From contig CAWGKC010000017.1 in the NCBI GenBank assembly GCA_963823105.1, positions 496,001-560,000 on the forward strand: a stretch of DNA of 64,000 bases. The letters run 5' to 3'. Every line of letters starts with the position of its first letter. Within the stretch, counting starts at the first letter, position 1. Shown here one piece after another: positions 27,425 to 36,297 of this stretch. A program made the position numbers and the translations under genes. Under the pieces are notes generated by a model. That model worked only from the letters and a program-made list of their open reading frames with translations, was not told the origin of the DNA and did not search any database. Source of the DNA: JAJYKC01 sp963823105 (GTDB lineage Bacteria; Acidobacteriota; Terriglobia; Bryobacterales; Bryobacteraceae).

Positions 27425-28122
27425 TTGAAATCACCTGGCTGGGCCATGGTTCGATGAAGGTACGCCTGGAGTCGGGCGAGGTATTGGTTTTCGATCCGTG
27501 GGTCGAAGGAAATCCGAGATATCCAAAGAGCCATGCCTTCGACCGCGTCGACACCATCCTGGTTAGCCACGGCCACTTCGATCATATTCACGACGTGATT
27601 CCGCTGGCGACGAAGTTCGCCGCCAAGGTGATCGCCATTCACGAGACCTGCTTGTGGCTGGAATCGAAGGGCGTCAAGACCTGTAGCGGCATGAACAAGG
27701 GGGGAACGCAGCCGGCCGGAGCGTGGAGCGTGACGATGACTCATGCGGTTCATAGTTGCGGCATCCAGGATGGGGACCGCGTGGTTTATGGCGGGGAGGC
27801 GGCGGGCTACGTGGTCCACCTCCCCGACGGCCGGGCTTTCTACTTCGCAGGCGACACAAACGTATTCTCCGACATGGCGCTCATACGGGAGTTGTACTCG
27901 CCTTCGCTTGCGTTCCTGCCGATAGGAGACTGGTACACGATGGGGCCGCGCGAAGCGGCGCTTGCGTGTAAATTACTCGGCGCGGAAACTGTGATACCCA
28001 TGCACTTCGGGACGTTTCCCGCGCTCACCGGAACGCCGTCGGCGCTGGCCGGACTGCTCGCGGCGCAAGATTCCGCCACCAAAGTGACTGCGCTCGAACC
28101 GGGCGTTCCGGTGAAATGGTAG
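27421..28122 (+). CDS. Metal-dependent hydrolase of the UPF0173/metallo-beta-lactamase fold
   Basis: A 233-residue cytoplasmic protein with the MBL signature LVSHGHFDHIHD, an upstream TWLGHGSMKV, a later FYFAGDTNVFSD and the C-terminal VIPMHFGTFPAL. These match the UPF0173 (YtkL-like) hydrolases, whose substrate is not established. It is translationally coupled to the GH3 gene by an ATGA overlap and is followed immediately by the peroxiredoxin gene. Confidence 0.9.
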   Translation: MIEITWLGHGSMKVRLESGEVLVFDPWVEGNPRYPKSHAFDRVDTILVSHGHFDHIHDVIPLATKFAAKVIAIHETCLWLESKGVKTCSGMNKGGTQPAGAWSVTMTHAVHSCGIQDGDRVVYGGEAAGYVVHLPDGRAFYFAGDTNVFSDMALIRELYSPSLAFLPIGDWYTMGPREAALACKLLGAETVIPMHFGTFPALTGTPSALAGLLAAQDSATKVTALEPGVPVKW

Positions 28123-28575
28123 GTGACGCAGATGTTCTCCTGGCTCTTTTCCGATCCACTGCCGCCCGGCGCCGGCGCGCCCGATTTCACCCTTCCGGAC
28201 CAGGACGGCAAGCCGGTGACGCTGTCGCAGCTTCGCGGAACGAACGTAGTGCTGATCTTTTATCCCGGCGACGAAACCGCCGTCTGCCGTAAACAACTGT
28301 GCGAGTTTCGCGACCGCTGGACGGAGGCGCGCTCGAAGAGCGCCGTCGTCTTCGGAGTGAACCCGCAAAGCGCTCAAAGCCACGAGGAGTTCCGGACACG
28401 CCAGAGACTTCCTTTCCCCCTGCTCGTCGATAAAGGCCAGAAAGTGGCCGCCGAGTATCACGCGAACGGATTGATCGTCAAACGGACCGTTTACTTAATT
28501 GGGAAGTCCGGCGCGATCCGCTTCGCTCAGCGCGGCAAGCCTTCTCCGGACGATGTGCTCCGCGCAGCCGAATGA
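28123..28575 (+). CDS. Peroxiredoxin, PrxQ/Bcp subfamily
   Basis: A 150-residue thiol peroxidase. The thioredoxin-like core begins FTLPDQDGKPVTLSQLRG; the peroxidatic and resolving cysteines are in YPGDETAVCRKQLC, five residues apart as in Bcp/PrxQ. The start is GTG at 28123 or ATG at 28132; neither changes the domain. No signal peptide is visible. It lies in a dense + strand run after the MBL hydrolase. Confidence 0.9.
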   Translation: MTQMFSWLFSDPLPPGAGAPDFTLPDQDGKPVTLSQLRGTNVVLIFYPGDETAVCRKQLCEFRDRWTEARSKSAVVFGVNPQSAQSHEEFRTRQRLPFPLLVDKGQKVAAEYHANGLIVKRTVYLIGKSGAIRFAQRGKPSPDDVLRAAE

Positions 28576-29239
28576 GCCGGCGTTCCGGGCTATCATTGAC
28601 AGATTGAAACCCCCTCCGTTTTATCCGTTGCTCGACACCGGAATCCTCGCGCAACGCGGCTTCTCCGTCGAGGCCGCGGCGGAAGCCATCCTCGAAGGAG
28701 GCGCCCGAATTCTCCAATTGCGCCACAAGACGGAGTTCAGCCGCGACACTTTGACCGCCGCGAACCGGATCGCGGAGCTTTGCCATCGCGCCGGAGCGCT
28801 GTTCGTCGTAAACGACCGCGCGGATATCGCCCTGCTCACCGGCGCCGCGCTGCATTTGGGCCAGGACGATCTTCCCGTGGAGGCCGCGCGCAGATTGCTA
28901 GGCTTCCCGCGCGCGATCGGCCTTTCCACGCACAATGAGGGTCAACTTCGCCAATCCCGCGACGCTCCCGCCGACTACGTCGCGCTCGGCCCGTTGTTTT
29001 CCACCGGCACCAAGCGGAATCCCGATCCGGTGGTGGGGCTGGTCGAATTCGCTCGCCTGCGCGCGTTTACGCTTCGCCCACTCGTAGCCATTGGCGGCAT
29101 CACGCGCCTGAATGCCCGCCAGGCTATCGCCGCCGGCGCGGACTCCGTGGCTATCGTCGCGGACCTGATTCCAGAGGACATCGGCAAGCGCAGCCTGCGC
29201 GCCAGAACGGAAGAATGGCAACAACTGCTGAGGAACTAA
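28553..29239 (+). CDS. thiE: Thiamine-phosphate synthase
   Basis: The TIM-barrel enzyme joins HMP-PP and the thiazole phosphate to make thiamine phosphate. Visible family features are ILQLRHKTEFS, FVVNDRADIALLTGAALHLGQDDLP, YVALGPLFSTGTKRNPDPVVGL and LVAIGGITRLNARQAIAAGADSVAIV. ATG 28553 gives 228 residues and overlaps the peroxiredoxin gene by 23 bases; TTG 28604 gives 211 residues with a more usual N-terminus. No other thiamine gene is near. Confidence 0.88.
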   Translation: MCSAQPNEPAFRAIIDRLKPPPFYPLLDTGILAQRGFSVEAAAEAILEGGARILQLRHKTEFSRDTLTAANRIAELCHRAGALFVVNDRADIALLTGAALHLGQDDLPVEAARRLLGFPRAIGLSTHNEGQLRQSRDAPADYVALGPLFSTGTKRNPDPVVGLVEFARLRAFTLRPLVAIGGITRLNARQAIAAGADSVAIVADLIPEDIGKRSLRARTEEWQQLLRN

Positions 29240-30618
29240 AACCCGGCCTGGTGAAGGGCCTTGGACTGTTCGACTCCACCGCCCTCGTGGTCGGCACCAT
29301 GATCGGCTCGGGTATCTTCATCGTCTCGGCCGACATTGCGCGCCAAGTGCGCTCGCCCGGCCTGCTGCTGCTCGTATGGGCCGTCACCGCTATGGTCACC
29401 CTTGCCGCGGCGCTCAGCTACGGCGAGCTCGCCGCTGCAATGCCCCACGCGGGCGGCCAGTATGTTTACCTGCGCGAATCGCTCGGGCCATTGAGTGGAT
29501 TTCTTTTCGGCTGGACGCTTTTCCTGGTGATCCAGACGGGGACGATCGCCGCCGTGGCCGTCGCCTTCGCGAAGTTTCTCGGCGTTTTCGTCCCGTGGAT
29601 CTCCGCCAGCCGCTACCTGTTTGGCGCGGGGCGTCTCGGCGTTAACACGCAGCAATTCGTGGCGATTCTCCTTTTGGTGACGCTCACCTACCTCAATACG
29701 CGGGGCGTTCGTGCCGGCTCGGCCGCTCAAAATATTTTCACCGCGGCGAAAGTGACCGGCGTCGCCGGCCTCATCGCGGCAGGGCTTTTCTTCGGACGCG
29801 ATCCGCAGGCGATCGCTCGCAACTTTGGAAGCTGGCACGCTTTCTGGGGCGATACCGGATGGTCGCTCACCGCGATTCGCATCGTCGGCGTGGCCATGGT
29901 CGGCTCGCTTTTCTCCGCCGACGCCTGGAACAACATCACCTTCACCGCCGGGGAAGTGAAGAATCCGCGCCGGAACTTGCCCCTCTCGCTCGTGCTGGGC
30001 GTAGGCATCGTCATGGCCCTCTACATGACTCTGAACGTGGTTTATTTGAGCGTTCTGCCGCTCGAAGGCATCCAAAACGCGCCGGAAGACCGCGTCGCAA
30101 CCGCCGTGGCCGCCGGTATCTTCGGCCCCATCGCCGTGAAACTGATGGCGCTCACGATTATCCTGTCCACCTGCGGTTGCGTAAATGGCTTGATATTGAT
30201 GGGCGCGCGAGTTTACTATGCCATGGCGCTCGACGGGCTGTTTTTCGCCCGCGCCGGCAAGCTCGATCCCGTCCGTCACACACCTTCGGCGTCGCTCATG
30301 ATGCAATGCGCCTGGGCCTGCCTTCTGACCCTTTCCGGACGATACGGCGATCTTCTCGACTATGTCATCTTCGCGGTTCTGCTTTTTTATATATTGACGA
30401 TCGCCGGCATCTTCGTCCTGCGCGTCAAGCGGCCTGGCATGGAGCGGCCGTATAAAGCGATCGGGTATCCGGCCTTACCTGCACTCTACATCCTCTCGGC
30501 TGGTTTGATCGAACTCCTTTTGCTGTTTTACAAGCCCAACTACACTTGGCCGGGCTTGATCATCGTGCTGTTAGGCATTCCGGTCTACTATGCCCGGCGC
30601 CGGCGGCCGCGGTCTTAA
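29215..30618 (+). CDS. APC-superfamily amino acid permease
   Basis: The 467-residue integral membrane protein has about 12 hydrophobic helices and the APC opening VVGTMIGSGIFIVSADIAR, with a glycine-rich helix 1 that forms the substrate site. The stretch NLPLSLVLGVGIVMALYMTLNVVYL is typical of the LAT/cationic amino acid branch. It overlaps thiE by 25 bases, so it is in the same transcript. Substrate is not predictable, but amino acid:H+ symport or exchange is the family role. Confidence 0.9.
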   Translation: MATTAEELKPGLVKGLGLFDSTALVVGTMIGSGIFIVSADIARQVRSPGLLLLVWAVTAMVTLAAALSYGELAAAMPHAGGQYVYLRESLGPLSGFLFGWTLFLVIQTGTIAAVAVAFAKFLGVFVPWISASRYLFGAGRLGVNTQQFVAILLLVTLTYLNTRGVRAGSAAQNIFTAAKVTGVAGLIAAGLFFGRDPQAIARNFGSWHAFWGDTGWSLTAIRIVGVAMVGSLFSADAWNNITFTAGEVKNPRRNLPLSLVLGVGIVMALYMTLNVVYLSVLPLEGIQNAPEDRVATAVAAGIFGPIAVKLMALTIILSTCGCVNGLILMGARVYYAMALDGLFFARAGKLDPVRHTPSASLMMQCAWACLLTLSGRYGDLLDYVIFAVLLFYILTIAGIFVLRVKRPGMERPYKAIGYPALPALYILSAGLIELLLLFYKPNYTWPGLIIVLLGIPVYYARRRRPRS

Positions 30619-30887
30619 TCGCGCCGGCTGCGATGATAGCCGCCGCCATGCGCCCCTAGATCGATGATCACCGTGACGACCAACACCACCAAGTAGATCC
30701 CGTCGATGGGTCTTCCTGTGTTCACCATCCAGGCGTAGACCAATGTTGTCCAAGGCAGGAAAATAAAGCCCAGGACGGGAATCAACAGGCCGTGATAAGT
30801 GCGCGATAGAAAGTGGGTGAAGAAAAACAGGTATAGCAGGCCCAGGCGAGGGCCAAGCAGGAGAACCAGCAGCACTGGGCAACACAT
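30615..30887 (-). CDS. Small membrane protein of unknown function
   Basis: A 90-residue protein with two or three hydrophobic segments separated by FLSRTYHGLLIPVLGF and GRPIDGIY, ending in a His/Arg-rich tail. I do not recognise a family. It converges with the permease and overlaps its last four bases. The frame stays strongly hydrophobic throughout, which supports it as coding. Confidence 0.5.
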   Translation of the reverse strand: MCCPVLLVLLLGPRLGLLYLFFFTHFLSRTYHGLLIPVLGFIFLPWTTLVYAWMVNTGRPIDGIYLVVLVVTVIIDLGAHGGGYHRSRRD

Positions 30888-30947
30888 CCCAAAATTGTAC
30901 CGCTACCTTCCCCGCCTCGCTCGGACTCGCCTGGATTCGGGGGCGGC

Positions 30948-31394
30948 TTAGTTTCCCCCGCCGGTCGTCGATTGGTCCACGGCGGTGAACAAGTTCGACA
31001 GCGCCGCGTTGACGGTGGATTGGATCTGCTGGGCGCCCGATCCGGTTTGTGACACGGTGATCGTCGGCGCGGAAGCCGTGTTGCCCTGCACTGCCGAAGC
31101 CAGCGCGTTCAACAGGTTGCCTTTGAAACCCGGACCGGCGGCCTGTGCGGCCGTGTCCAGCTTTTTCACGATCTCGCTCTGCACTTGAGCGAACTTAGTG
31201 GGGTCGCTCGCCTTCAACTGCGCCAGCTTGTCGGCGAGAGCGTTAAATTTTTGGCTCACCGACGTAACATCGCCGATGTAGTCCTGGCCGTTCGACGACG
31301 TCGGGGGACCAGGGGGAATGCCAACTGGCGGTAAAGTGTTGTGATTCGGTGGCACAACCGTAGGCGGTTGCATCATAACATTCGAAATGTTCAT
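30948..31394 (-). CDS. Hypothetical protein with Pro-rich N-terminus and Ala/Ser/Thr-rich helical body
   Basis: A 148-residue protein from ATG 31394, preceded by GGAGGG. Residues 1-35 are Pro/Asn-rich; residues 45-140 are helix-prone and rich in Ala, Gln, Ser and Thr with no cysteine. No signal peptide or known domain is visible. It could be a filament, surface or secreted substrate protein, but this is speculation. A 109-base gap to the divergent histidine kinase shows no clear promoter. Confidence 0.55.
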   Translation of the reverse strand: MNISNVMMQPPTVVPPNHNTLPPVGIPPGPPTSSNGQDYIGDVTSVSQKFNALADKLAQLKASDPTKFAQVQSEIVKKLDTAAQAAGPGFKGNLLNALASAVQGNTASAPTITVSQTGSGAQQIQSTVNAALSNLFTAVDQSTTGGGN

Positions 31395-31503
31395 GGCTGT
31401 ATAGCCCTCCGTCATTCTTATCGGCAATCGCCGGGCCATAACTGGGCCTTCCCGGGAAAAAGTTCCTCTGAGAATATTCCCTCATTCCGCCTACTTCGTC
31501 TCA

Positions 31504-33681
31504 ATGCTGCATAAACCGGCCCTCCTGCCGATACGTAGTGAGGAGATGGGATCGACGGCTAGCGGCGGCGATGGAGCGGAGAACTGTCCTTGGCGTCCGC
31601 TTCCCTTTCTTTATTTGTTGCGGACCCTTGGCTGGCGAAGCGGGCGCCTTCAGCTACTCCTCGCAATCTGGGCGGCCGTTTCCATCGCGGGCGCCTACTC
31701 CTCCGTCTACCTCACTTACGACGGCCCCGCCGCCCCGCCCATTCATGGCTGGCAGCCGTGGCTCACTCTCTCTCCGCCCGTCATTATTTTCGACCTTCTC
31801 CTCTTCGGCCTGGGTTTCGAGTGGGCCGTCGTCCCGGCATTTATCGCGGTGCTCGCTGCGGCCCTTGGCGGCGGCATCTCCCTTCATTGGAGCCTGGTTA
31901 TCGCCCTATCGCTGCCCGTCGGTCTGGCGATTCAAGCGCTGGGTTATCGCGCGTTCTCCATCTCCATCGACCTGCGCTCGACGCGCTCCCTCGTCTGGTT
32001 CCTGGGCCTGTCGGCGATCGCCACGGCCGCCGGTTCCACCGGCGCCTTCGTTTGGAGTGAAGCGGCGAACCTGAAAGCGACCGACACCTTCGAGATCTGG
32101 CAAGGATGGATGCTGGGGACTTTTCTCGGTTCGCTGGTATTCGTAGCCCCGGTTCTCCGCCATGGCGCAGCCCGCTGGTACCGGCTGCGCGCCCGTCTGT
32201 TCCCGGAGCCAGCGCGAGCCGAGTCTTCCTTCGAGTTCATGGTCCGATCCATCGCCGCGGCGGGCCTGGTGATCGCGATCTTTCTCGCCACCGCCGGCCA
32301 GCTTGCCACCGCCCGGCTCCACGATGTCCTTCGCCGCAACCTTCCTCCCGACATTCGCTCGGAGATCTGGGACGCGGTGGCCAGTTGGCGCGTCGGTTCG
32401 ATCAGCGTCGTCGTTATGATCATCGCTATCACCGTTGGCGCTCTCGCCCTCGCTCATTGGTGGGCAAGACGCTGGGAGCTCCAATGCCAGGTACTCACCG
32501 AAGCGACGCGCCGGGCCGAAGAAGCCTCGCGCGTGAAAAACGATTTTCTCGCGATGATCAGCCACGAGCTCCGCACTCCCATGAACGGCATCCTGGGAAT
32601 GCACGAACTGCTGTCTTCCACCGCCCTCACTCCGGAGCAGTCGCGCTACGCCGGACTGGCCTCGGATTCGGCGCGGCATTTGCTCGGCCTGCTCAACGAT
32701 CTCCTCGATCTATCTAAAATCGAGGCGGGAAAGCTCGATATTCGCGACGAGCCGTTCGACCTGCGCCAGCAGATCGCCCACGCCACCGATTTGTCGGCCG
32801 CAAAGGCCGCCGCCGCCAACCTCGATTTTTCCGTCACCATCGAGGAAGGCTTGCCCGCCGTCGTCTCCGGCGACGACGACCGCCTTCGACAGATCCTGGT
32901 GAACCTGCTCGGCAATGCCATTAAGTTCACCACGCGCGGCTCGGTGTCGCTATCCGTCACGCAAGTCTCCCGGTCGGCGGCCTCTCTCACCCTCCGCTTC
33001 TCGGTCGAAGACACCGGCCCCGGCATCGCCCCCGAGACCCTGCCCGGTCTGTTTCACCCGTTCACGCAGGGCAATTCTTCCTTGAGCCGGCGCTACGGCG
33101 GCACCGGCCTCGGCCTCTCCATCTGCCGCGAGCTGACCCGGCGAATGGGCGGCCATATTTCTGCCGACAGCAGGCTTGGCGAAGGATCGAAGTTCACCTT
33201 CACGCTGCCTTTTCGCCTGGCGACGGAAGCGGCTCCAACCCCTTCGCGCGACGAAGCGCCGCCCGCCGCTTCCGTTGTTCCGGGCCTTCGTGTCCTCCTC
33301 GCCGAGGATAATCCGATCAACCAGATCGTGGCCGCCCGTTTCCTCGAACGCCTCGGATGCGTCGTCGATATCGCGGCGGATGGGCGTCAGGTGATGGAAC
33401 GCTGGCGCCCCGGCCAGTACGACGTCGTTCTCATGGATTGCCAGATGCCTCATATGGACGGACTGGAAGCCACTCGCGCCATTCGCTCCCGCGAATCCGC
33501 CGCGTCGCGCACGCCTATAGTCGCCCTCACGGCGAACGCCATGCCGGAGGATCGCCGCCGTTGCCTTGAGGCGGGGATGGACGATTATCTCGCGAAGCCG
33601 ATTTCTCTGCTCGATCTCCAAGACGCGCTGGCGCGCGCCATTCCCGTCCCGAACGGGCGCGGCGTCTCACCTTCGCGTTAG
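31504..33681 (+). CDS. Hybrid sensor histidine kinase with MASE1-like membrane domain and receiver
   Basis: The 725-residue protein starts with a multi-helix membrane region (about 40-330) resembling the MASE1 sensor domain. A HisKA dimerisation domain follows with SHELRTPMNGILG (His354), then an HATPase with GNAIKFT, DTGPGIAP and YGGTGLGLSI, and a C-terminal receiver with AEDNPINQIVAARF, phospho-acceptor Asp645 in VLMDCQMPHMDG and Lys in YLAKPIS. It probably starts a phosphorelay; no phosphotransfer protein or DNA-binding regulator is adjacent. Signal unknown. Confidence 0.92.
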   Translation: MLHKPALLPIRSEEMGSTASGGDGAENCPWRPLPFLYLLRTLGWRSGRLQLLLAIWAAVSIAGAYSSVYLTYDGPAAPPIHGWQPWLTLSPPVIIFDLLLFGLGFEWAVVPAFIAVLAAALGGGISLHWSLVIALSLPVGLAIQALGYRAFSISIDLRSTRSLVWFLGLSAIATAAGSTGAFVWSEAANLKATDTFEIWQGWMLGTFLGSLVFVAPVLRHGAARWYRLRARLFPEPARAESSFEFMVRSIAAAGLVIAIFLATAGQLATARLHDVLRRNLPPDIRSEIWDAVASWRVGSISVVVMIIAITVGALALAHWWARRWELQCQVLTEATRRAEEASRVKNDFLAMISHELRTPMNGILGMHELLSSTALTPEQSRYAGLASDSARHLLGLLNDLLDLSKIEAGKLDIRDEPFDLRQQIAHATDLSAAKAAAANLDFSVTIEEGLPAVVSGDDDRLRQILVNLLGNAIKFTTRGSVSLSVTQVSRSAASLTLRFSVEDTGPGIAPETLPGLFHPFTQGNSSLSRRYGGTGLGLSICRELTRRMGGHISADSRLGEGSKFTFTLPFRLATEAAPTPSRDEAPPAASVVPGLRVLLAEDNPINQIVAARFLERLGCVVDIAADGRQVMERWRPGQYDVVLMDCQMPHMDGLEATRAIRSRESAASRTPIVALTANAMPEDRRRCLEAGMDDYLAKPISLLDLQDALARAIPVPNGRGVSPSR

Positions 33682-33691
33682 AATAGGACCA

Positions 33692-33841
33692 ATGAGCGAA
33701 ACGATTGTCACGCCCAAACCGGGCCTTTGGAAAGCCGTCAACCTCGGCGGCGCTACCTTTGTCATCACCAAACCTAAGCGCAATAAAGCCAAGCTACGCC
33801 AGTCCCGCCTTAAAGGAACCGTTCGCGGCGCGCGTAAATAG
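33692..33841 (+). CDS. Small basic protein (49 residues)
   Basis: ATG 33692 is preceded by AGGACC at a good distance, 10 bases after the kinase stop. The product is short, strongly basic in its second half (KPKRNKAKLRQSRLKG) and lacks a signal peptide. It could bind nucleic acid or ribosomes; I recognise no family. The start spacing and clean ending support it as a real small gene. Confidence 0.55.
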   Translation: MSETIVTPKPGLWKAVNLGGATFVITKPKRNKAKLRQSRLKGTVRGARK

Positions 33842-33865
33842 GCACACTCGCCGTCCGATCCCGCC

Positions 33866-34648
33866 ATGCCATGGCTTGGGTTAGTCTTTCTTCTGTTCCT
33901 GGCGCAGGCCGACACGACGCCGACAGCCCTGGTCTATTCCGATGTCCTCGAAAACTCCGGCTCGCCGATTTCGCTGCCGTTTCATTGTGGCGAGCGGGAA
34001 ATTCAAATGGCCGGACTCGATTGTACCGAGGACGTTCCCTGCCCCGCGTTCCTGGAGCTGAACGGCATCGATGCGGCCGGGGATAAACTTTTCCTCGCCG
34101 GCGACTTTCACACTCAGAAGGCGACGCTGTTCTCGGTTCTCCTTGAAAGCTTCGACCGCGGCGCGACTTGGCGCGAGCCTTACGAACGCCTTCGCACGGC
34201 GACGCTCGACCAAGTCCAGTTCGTCGATCTCGCTCACGGCTGGGTGTCCGGTTGGAACGGTAACGAAGTTCCGCGCGATCCTTTCTTCCTTGCCACCGGC
34301 GATGGCGGGAAGACCTGGATCAAGCGGCCTATCTTCGACGATCAGCGCGCCGGCACCATTGACCGGTACCGCTTCGATTCCGCCACCACGGGCACGCTTC
34401 TACTCACCTCCGGCGCCGAGATGCGCCACCAACTTTACGAGACCATGACGGGCGGCGGCGAGTGGTCCCTCCGCCACGAGAGCGACGCTCCCATCCCCTT
34501 CCCCGGCGAGAAGCTGAATTCCGGCGGCCATAGCTGGCGGCTTCGCGCCGATTCGAAGGCCAACGCCTACGCCGTCGAAAAGGCCACCGGCGATTCCTGG
34601 ACCGCCGTGGCTCGCTTCCGCGTTGCCGCGGGCGAATGCACGGAGTGA
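33866..34648 (+). CDS. Secreted protein with BNR/Asp-box-type repeats
   Basis: A 260-residue protein with an N-terminal signal peptide (MPWLGLVFLLFLAQAD). Two Asp-box-like segments are visible, SFDRGATW and TGDGGKTW, separated by a beta-rich stretch with DLAHGWVSGW. This pattern is typical of sialidase/YCF48-like beta-propellers, though the protein is too short for a full propeller. A CxxxxxC pair near residues 50-60 may form a disulfide. It overlaps the hydantoinase gene by 13 bases (4 if that gene starts at 34645). Confidence 0.65.
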   Translation: MPWLGLVFLLFLAQADTTPTALVYSDVLENSGSPISLPFHCGEREIQMAGLDCTEDVPCPAFLELNGIDAAGDKLFLAGDFHTQKATLFSVLLESFDRGATWREPYERLRTATLDQVQFVDLAHGWVSGWNGNEVPRDPFFLATGDGGKTWIKRPIFDDQRAGTIDRYRFDSATTGTLLLTSGAEMRHQLYETMTGGGEWSLRHESDAPIPFPGEKLNSGGHSWRLRADSKANAYAVEKATGDSWTAVARFRVAAGECTE

Positions 34649-36297
34649 AGACTCCTTTGGCCGGAAAGCGCCACGCCGATCCCGTCGAACTCGAACTCCT
34701 CCGTCACCTTCTCGCCTCCATCGCCGACGAGATGGGCGTGGTTCTCCGCAAGACCGCTTTTTCGGCCAATATCAAGGAGCGCCGCGATTACTCGTGCGCC
34801 ATCTACGACGCCGCCGGCGAGACCGTCGCCATGGGCGACCACATGCCGGTGCATCTGGGTGCGATGCCTCTGTCGGTGGCCGAGGCCATCCGCGCGTTTT
34901 CCTTCTCGCCCGGCGATGTCGCGATCCTGAACGATCCTTTCCGTGGCGGCACGCATTTGCCCGACATCACCGCCGTCTCCGGCGTTTTTCTCGGACCGGG
35001 TAAGCGGCCGTCCTTCTACGTCGCCAATCGCGGCCACCACGCCGACGTCGGCGGCATGAGTCCCGGCTCGATGCCGTTAGCCACGGAGATTTATCAGGAA
35101 GGCATCCGCATTCCTCCTATCCTCCTGATCCGTCGAGGAGAACTCGACCGCCCGTTGATCGACCTGATCCTAGCCAACGTCCGCACGCCCGTCGAACGCG
35201 AAGGCGATCTGCTCGCGCAATGGATGGCCATCCGGCGCGGCGAAGCGCGTCTGGGCGATCTGGCTTCCCATTACGGTCTGGCCAAGCTTCACGCGAATGT
35301 CCGCGCCTTGCAGGATTACAGCGAGCGGAGGATGCGCGCGGCGATCTCCGGTCTGCGGCCCGGCCGCTACCGGTTCGAGGATTTTCTCGACGGAGACGGC
35401 ATCGGCGATCGCGCTCTCAAGATCGCCGTGAGCGTCACCCTCGGCGGCGGCCGCGCCATTGTCGATTTCACCGGCTCCTCGTCTCAGTCTCGCGGCTCGG
35501 TCAACGCCAATCGCGCCATCGCCGTTTCCGCTACGGCCTACGTCTTCCGCTGCCTCCTTTCCGGCGACGTGCCCTTCAACGCGGGCCTTCTCCGTCCACT
35601 CGAAATCGTCGCGCCCGCGGGAACCGTCGTCAACGCCAATGCCCCGGCCGCGATGGCCGCGGGCAATGTCGAAACCTCCCAGCGCATCACCGACGTCGTG
35701 CTCGGCGCCCTCGCCCAGGCCGCGCCCGGCGCCATCCCCGCCGCAAGTTCCGGCACCATGAACAACCTCACGTTCGGCGGCTGGGACGGGATCCGCGGCG
35801 TGCCGTTCGCCTACTACGAAACCATCGCCGGAGGCATGGGCGCGTCGTCCCGGTTCGATGGATGGAGCGCCGTACACACCCACATGACCAATAGCTGGAA
35901 CACGCCCATCGAAGCCTTCGAACATCAATACCCGGTCCGCATCCGCCACTATCGCGTTCGCTCGAATTCCGGCGGCGCCGGCGCTCGACGTGGCGGCGAC
36001 GGCATTGTCCGCGAGTTCGAGTTTCTCGTCCCCTGCCAAGCCACCATCCTCTCCGACCGCCGCTCCCGCGGAGCTTACGGCCTTCAAGGCGGCGAACCGG
36101 GGCAGCCCGGCCGGAACGAATTGATCCGCGGATCGCGCAAAATCGCGCTCTCCGCCAAAACGAGCGTCGCCCTCCTCGCAGGAGACATCCTTCGCGTCGA
36201 GACTCCCGGCGGCGGCGGTCATGGCGCGGTGAAGACCGGTGTGATAGAACTACGAGATCGTGGATTTATCCCTCCATCTGCTCAACGACAAACCTGA
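34636..36297 (+). CDS. Hydantoinase B/oxoprolinase-type family protein
   Basis: The 553-residue protein has the HyuB signatures: ELELLRHLLASIADEMGVVLRKTAFSANIKERRDYSCAIYD, GDHMPVHLGAMPLSV, NDPFRGGTHLPDITA and the C-terminal GGGGHG. These proteins are the beta half of ATP-dependent hydantoinase, N-methylhydantoinase or acetophenone carboxylase systems. The alpha partner (HyuA) is not nearby, so it is either unlinked or this copy works alone. A GTG at 34645 would give a four-base overlap with the previous stop. Confidence 0.87.
   Translation: MHGVKTPLAGKRHADPVELELLRHLLASIADEMGVVLRKTAFSANIKERRDYSCAIYDAAGETVAMGDHMPVHLGAMPLSVAEAIRAFSFSPGDVAILNDPFRGGTHLPDITAVSGVFLGPGKRPSFYVANRGHHADVGGMSPGSMPLATEIYQEGIRIPPILLIRRGELDRPLIDLILANVRTPVEREGDLLAQWMAIRRGEARLGDLASHYGLAKLHANVRALQDYSERRMRAAISGLRPGRYRFEDFLDGDGIGDRALKIAVSVTLGGGRAIVDFTGSSSQSRGSVNANRAIAVSATAYVFRCLLSGDVPFNAGLLRPLEIVAPAGTVVNANAPAAMAAGNVETSQRITDVVLGALAQAAPGAIPAASSGTMNNLTFGGWDGIRGVPFAYYETIAGGMGASSRFDGWSAVHTHMTNSWNTPIEAFEHQYPVRIRHYRVRSNSGGAGARRGGDGIVREFEFLVPCQATILSDRRSRGAYGLQGGEPGQPGRNELIRGSRKIALSAKTSVALLAGDILRVETPGGGGHGAVKTGVIELRDRGFIPPSAQRQT

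Noticed and set aside
29236..30306. Minus-strand open frame (356 codons) opposite the permease
   Set aside because: Polar, His/Arg-rich shadow with no domain; the permease has clear helices.
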